Translations under genes and position numbers: made by a program
In this document: positions 6,101-6,158 of the stretch, piece by piece
Numbering within the stretch: the first letter of the stretch is position 1
How the letters are laid out: each line of letters begins with the position of its first letter
Assembly (NCBI GenBank): GCA_002716525.1
Contig: PBBH01000021.1
Location: forward strand, 1 to 6,158
Length of the DNA stretch: 6,158 nt
Direction: 5' to 3'
Origin: Fidelibacterota bacterium
Lineage (GTDB): Bacteria; Fidelibacterota; Marinisomatia; Marinisomatales; TCS55
Notes under the pieces: generated by a model
Told to the model about the DNA's origin: nothing
Database searches by the model: none
Seen by the model: only the letters and a program-made list of their open reading frames with translations

Positions 6101-6158
6101 TTTTTCCATGACGCATGACTGGTATGATTTTGATAAAGAAAAAAATATGCGTATTAAT
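3111..6158 (+). CDS. lptD: LPS-assembly outer-membrane protein LptD (OstA-like), 3' end missing
   Basis: LptD is the outer-membrane barrel of the Lpt bridge and places LPS in the outer leaflet, plugged by LptE. The frame stays open for 1016 codons to the window edge. ATG at 3111 shares its A with the rarA stop (TAATG); there is no Shine-Dalgarno site, so translation is probably coupled. Residues 1-27 form a very Phe-rich signal peptide, with likely cleavage after A27 before QDD. About 28-500 is OstA/LptA-like beta structure with repeated GNV turns (55-57, 84-86, 175-177). The barrel entry motif is clear at 505-536: P510, G513-L-P515, F519-P520, R525-R526, S528-G529-W530 and P533, as in known LptDs. 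A second conserved patch, R879-H880 to P884 and Y888-x-Y890-x-P892, lies in the barrel. E. coli LptD is 784 residues with a much shorter N-domain. Cysteines are at 9, 68, 97, 188 and 475, with none in the visible barrel. Confidence 0.9.
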   Translation, partial: MWFFRSNSCFTLRGFFFLILFFSFIIAQDDRLRLKQADVLENITVNGQSMQYLKGNVIFTKGEMVMNCDWARFNQRTDQGFLFGNVSMVKDVQSLTCDSLFVDSPKDIMIAYSKTHVWDTTYSLVADTLFYFSELDSGSANGNAILIQDQQTIKGDRIEYVELPEVDGVSYAAMGNVSITEEGRVATCGEAIYDRENGKTVLRIKPEIVDNNQTISGSEIYLEYEEDVLKSLFIPKEAHVIHPVKGIREWTEIADGDTAKYQDSLVFSDDMTGSTLRGFFVDGNLDSMRLEGMATTLYHIFEDSVYQGKNESSGDTISMKFGADDLEKIFVSGGSRGTYTPDSTNADMEGAVVYESEDIEYDVANEFTNLHGDAIIDYTNVNLNAGFINVAWQNNLLKAYPESMLDSTYGRIRPTMVEQGEEPMVGDTMMYNLETRHGKVLRGKTKAQDGYYHGQEIRNQDMDVLYIDDAVYTTCDLDEPHFHFESRNMKMINEDKVVARPIILYIANIPIFGLPFGVFPHQKGRRHSGWIMPSYGNDSRWGQYINGLGYYWAPNDYFDTKFTMRLYDRDGATLRLQNNYDKRYAFSGRLDLETEQRFSGSTLPEDRDIYKLSKNRQSDYVVRWSHSQKLRNNQSASVNASYYSSGDYNRRTGIEQSKRLNQQAVSNATYSKRWPKSRNSLSVNLYSRRNLMADRKVNPNSAFFTEPTKAGNQINITNNTFPQLAFSHSQRALFPTKAKKKKWYHNINYHYSSRFTNNVKNYYESESYAVNDSTAGYRWIMDENANPTENTFSDYIMSHSSGLNMSSKILKYFNVSPNIQLKSDWVNRSFTGVIDSTGKINRNEVKGFAARTTGSFNINMNTQIYGLFPAKLGRIEAIRHVISPTLGYSYRPDFSQEVFGANPGYYEIIQQDNGESVYFDRFSGTLAGGTPRGESQSMNISFNNVFQAKILDGDEEKKQDLFSWRMSTSKNFVADDFQWSNLSSSVRANISRKMNLDFSMTHDWYDFDKEKNMRIN
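3147..3177 (+). terminator. Terminator-like hairpin inside the lptD start region
   Basis: AGAGGAT (3147-3153) and ATCCTCT (3165-3171) form a perfect seven-pair stem with an 11-base pyrimidine loop, followed at once by six T (3172-3177). This is the layout of an intrinsic terminator and begins 36 bases after the rarA stop. It overlaps codons 13 to 23 of the lptD-like gene. Part of the T run is explained by phenylalanine codons of the signal peptide, so chance is possible; if real, it could end some rarA transcripts or act as an attenuator that translating ribosomes melt. Confidence 0.4.

Overview
The window looks like chromosomal DNA from a moderately AT-rich, uncultured-type Gram-negative bacterium. 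A two-membrane envelope is shown by an LptD/OstA-type outer-membrane LPS-assembly protein and by a lipobox FKBP lipoprotein. The LptD is the large kind known from the Bacteroidota and other FCB-group phyla (Marinimicrobia/SAR406, Ignavibacteria and relatives) rather than the proteobacterial kind. The tRNA gene does not encode its CCA end. The phylum is an inference; no species is recognised.

Left part (1-1315) is AT-rich and accessory in character. It holds an intact tRNA-Thr(CGT) on the minus strand (119-189), a decayed second tRNA-Thr(CGT)-like copy on the plus strand (305-382), a very AT-rich TSUP/TauE-type permease gene on the minus strand (459-1178) with a possible terminator behind it, and a second tRNA 3'-tail fragment (1231-1272). 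The two tails are direct repeats (27 of 30 bases identical, 353-382 and 1243-1272) that bracket the permease gene. This resembles the outline of an insertion at a tRNA gene, but no integrase is visible.

Right part (1316-6158) is core in character, with more balanced base composition. A short FKBP-type prolyl isomerase lipoprotein (1316-1717, minus) diverges from rarA (1810-3111, plus), an AAA+ protein acting at stalled replication forks. The rarA stop codon overlaps by one base the start of a very long lptD-like gene that runs off the window (3111-6158, 1016 codons and still open). It was identified here by translating the frame that begins at 3111. rarA and lptD therefore probably form one transcript with coupled translation. 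A hairpin followed by a T run lies inside the first codons of lptD and could act as an attenuator between them.

Functionally, the FKBP lipoprotein (periplasmic folding) and LptD (LPS delivery to the outer leaflet) both concern the envelope; rarA is a replication-maintenance gene that shares the transcript. I see no CRISPR array, toxin-antitoxin pair, phage gene or transposase. The most unusual parts are the tRNA relics around the permease, the hairpin in the lptD start, and the unusually long periplasmic part of the LptD.
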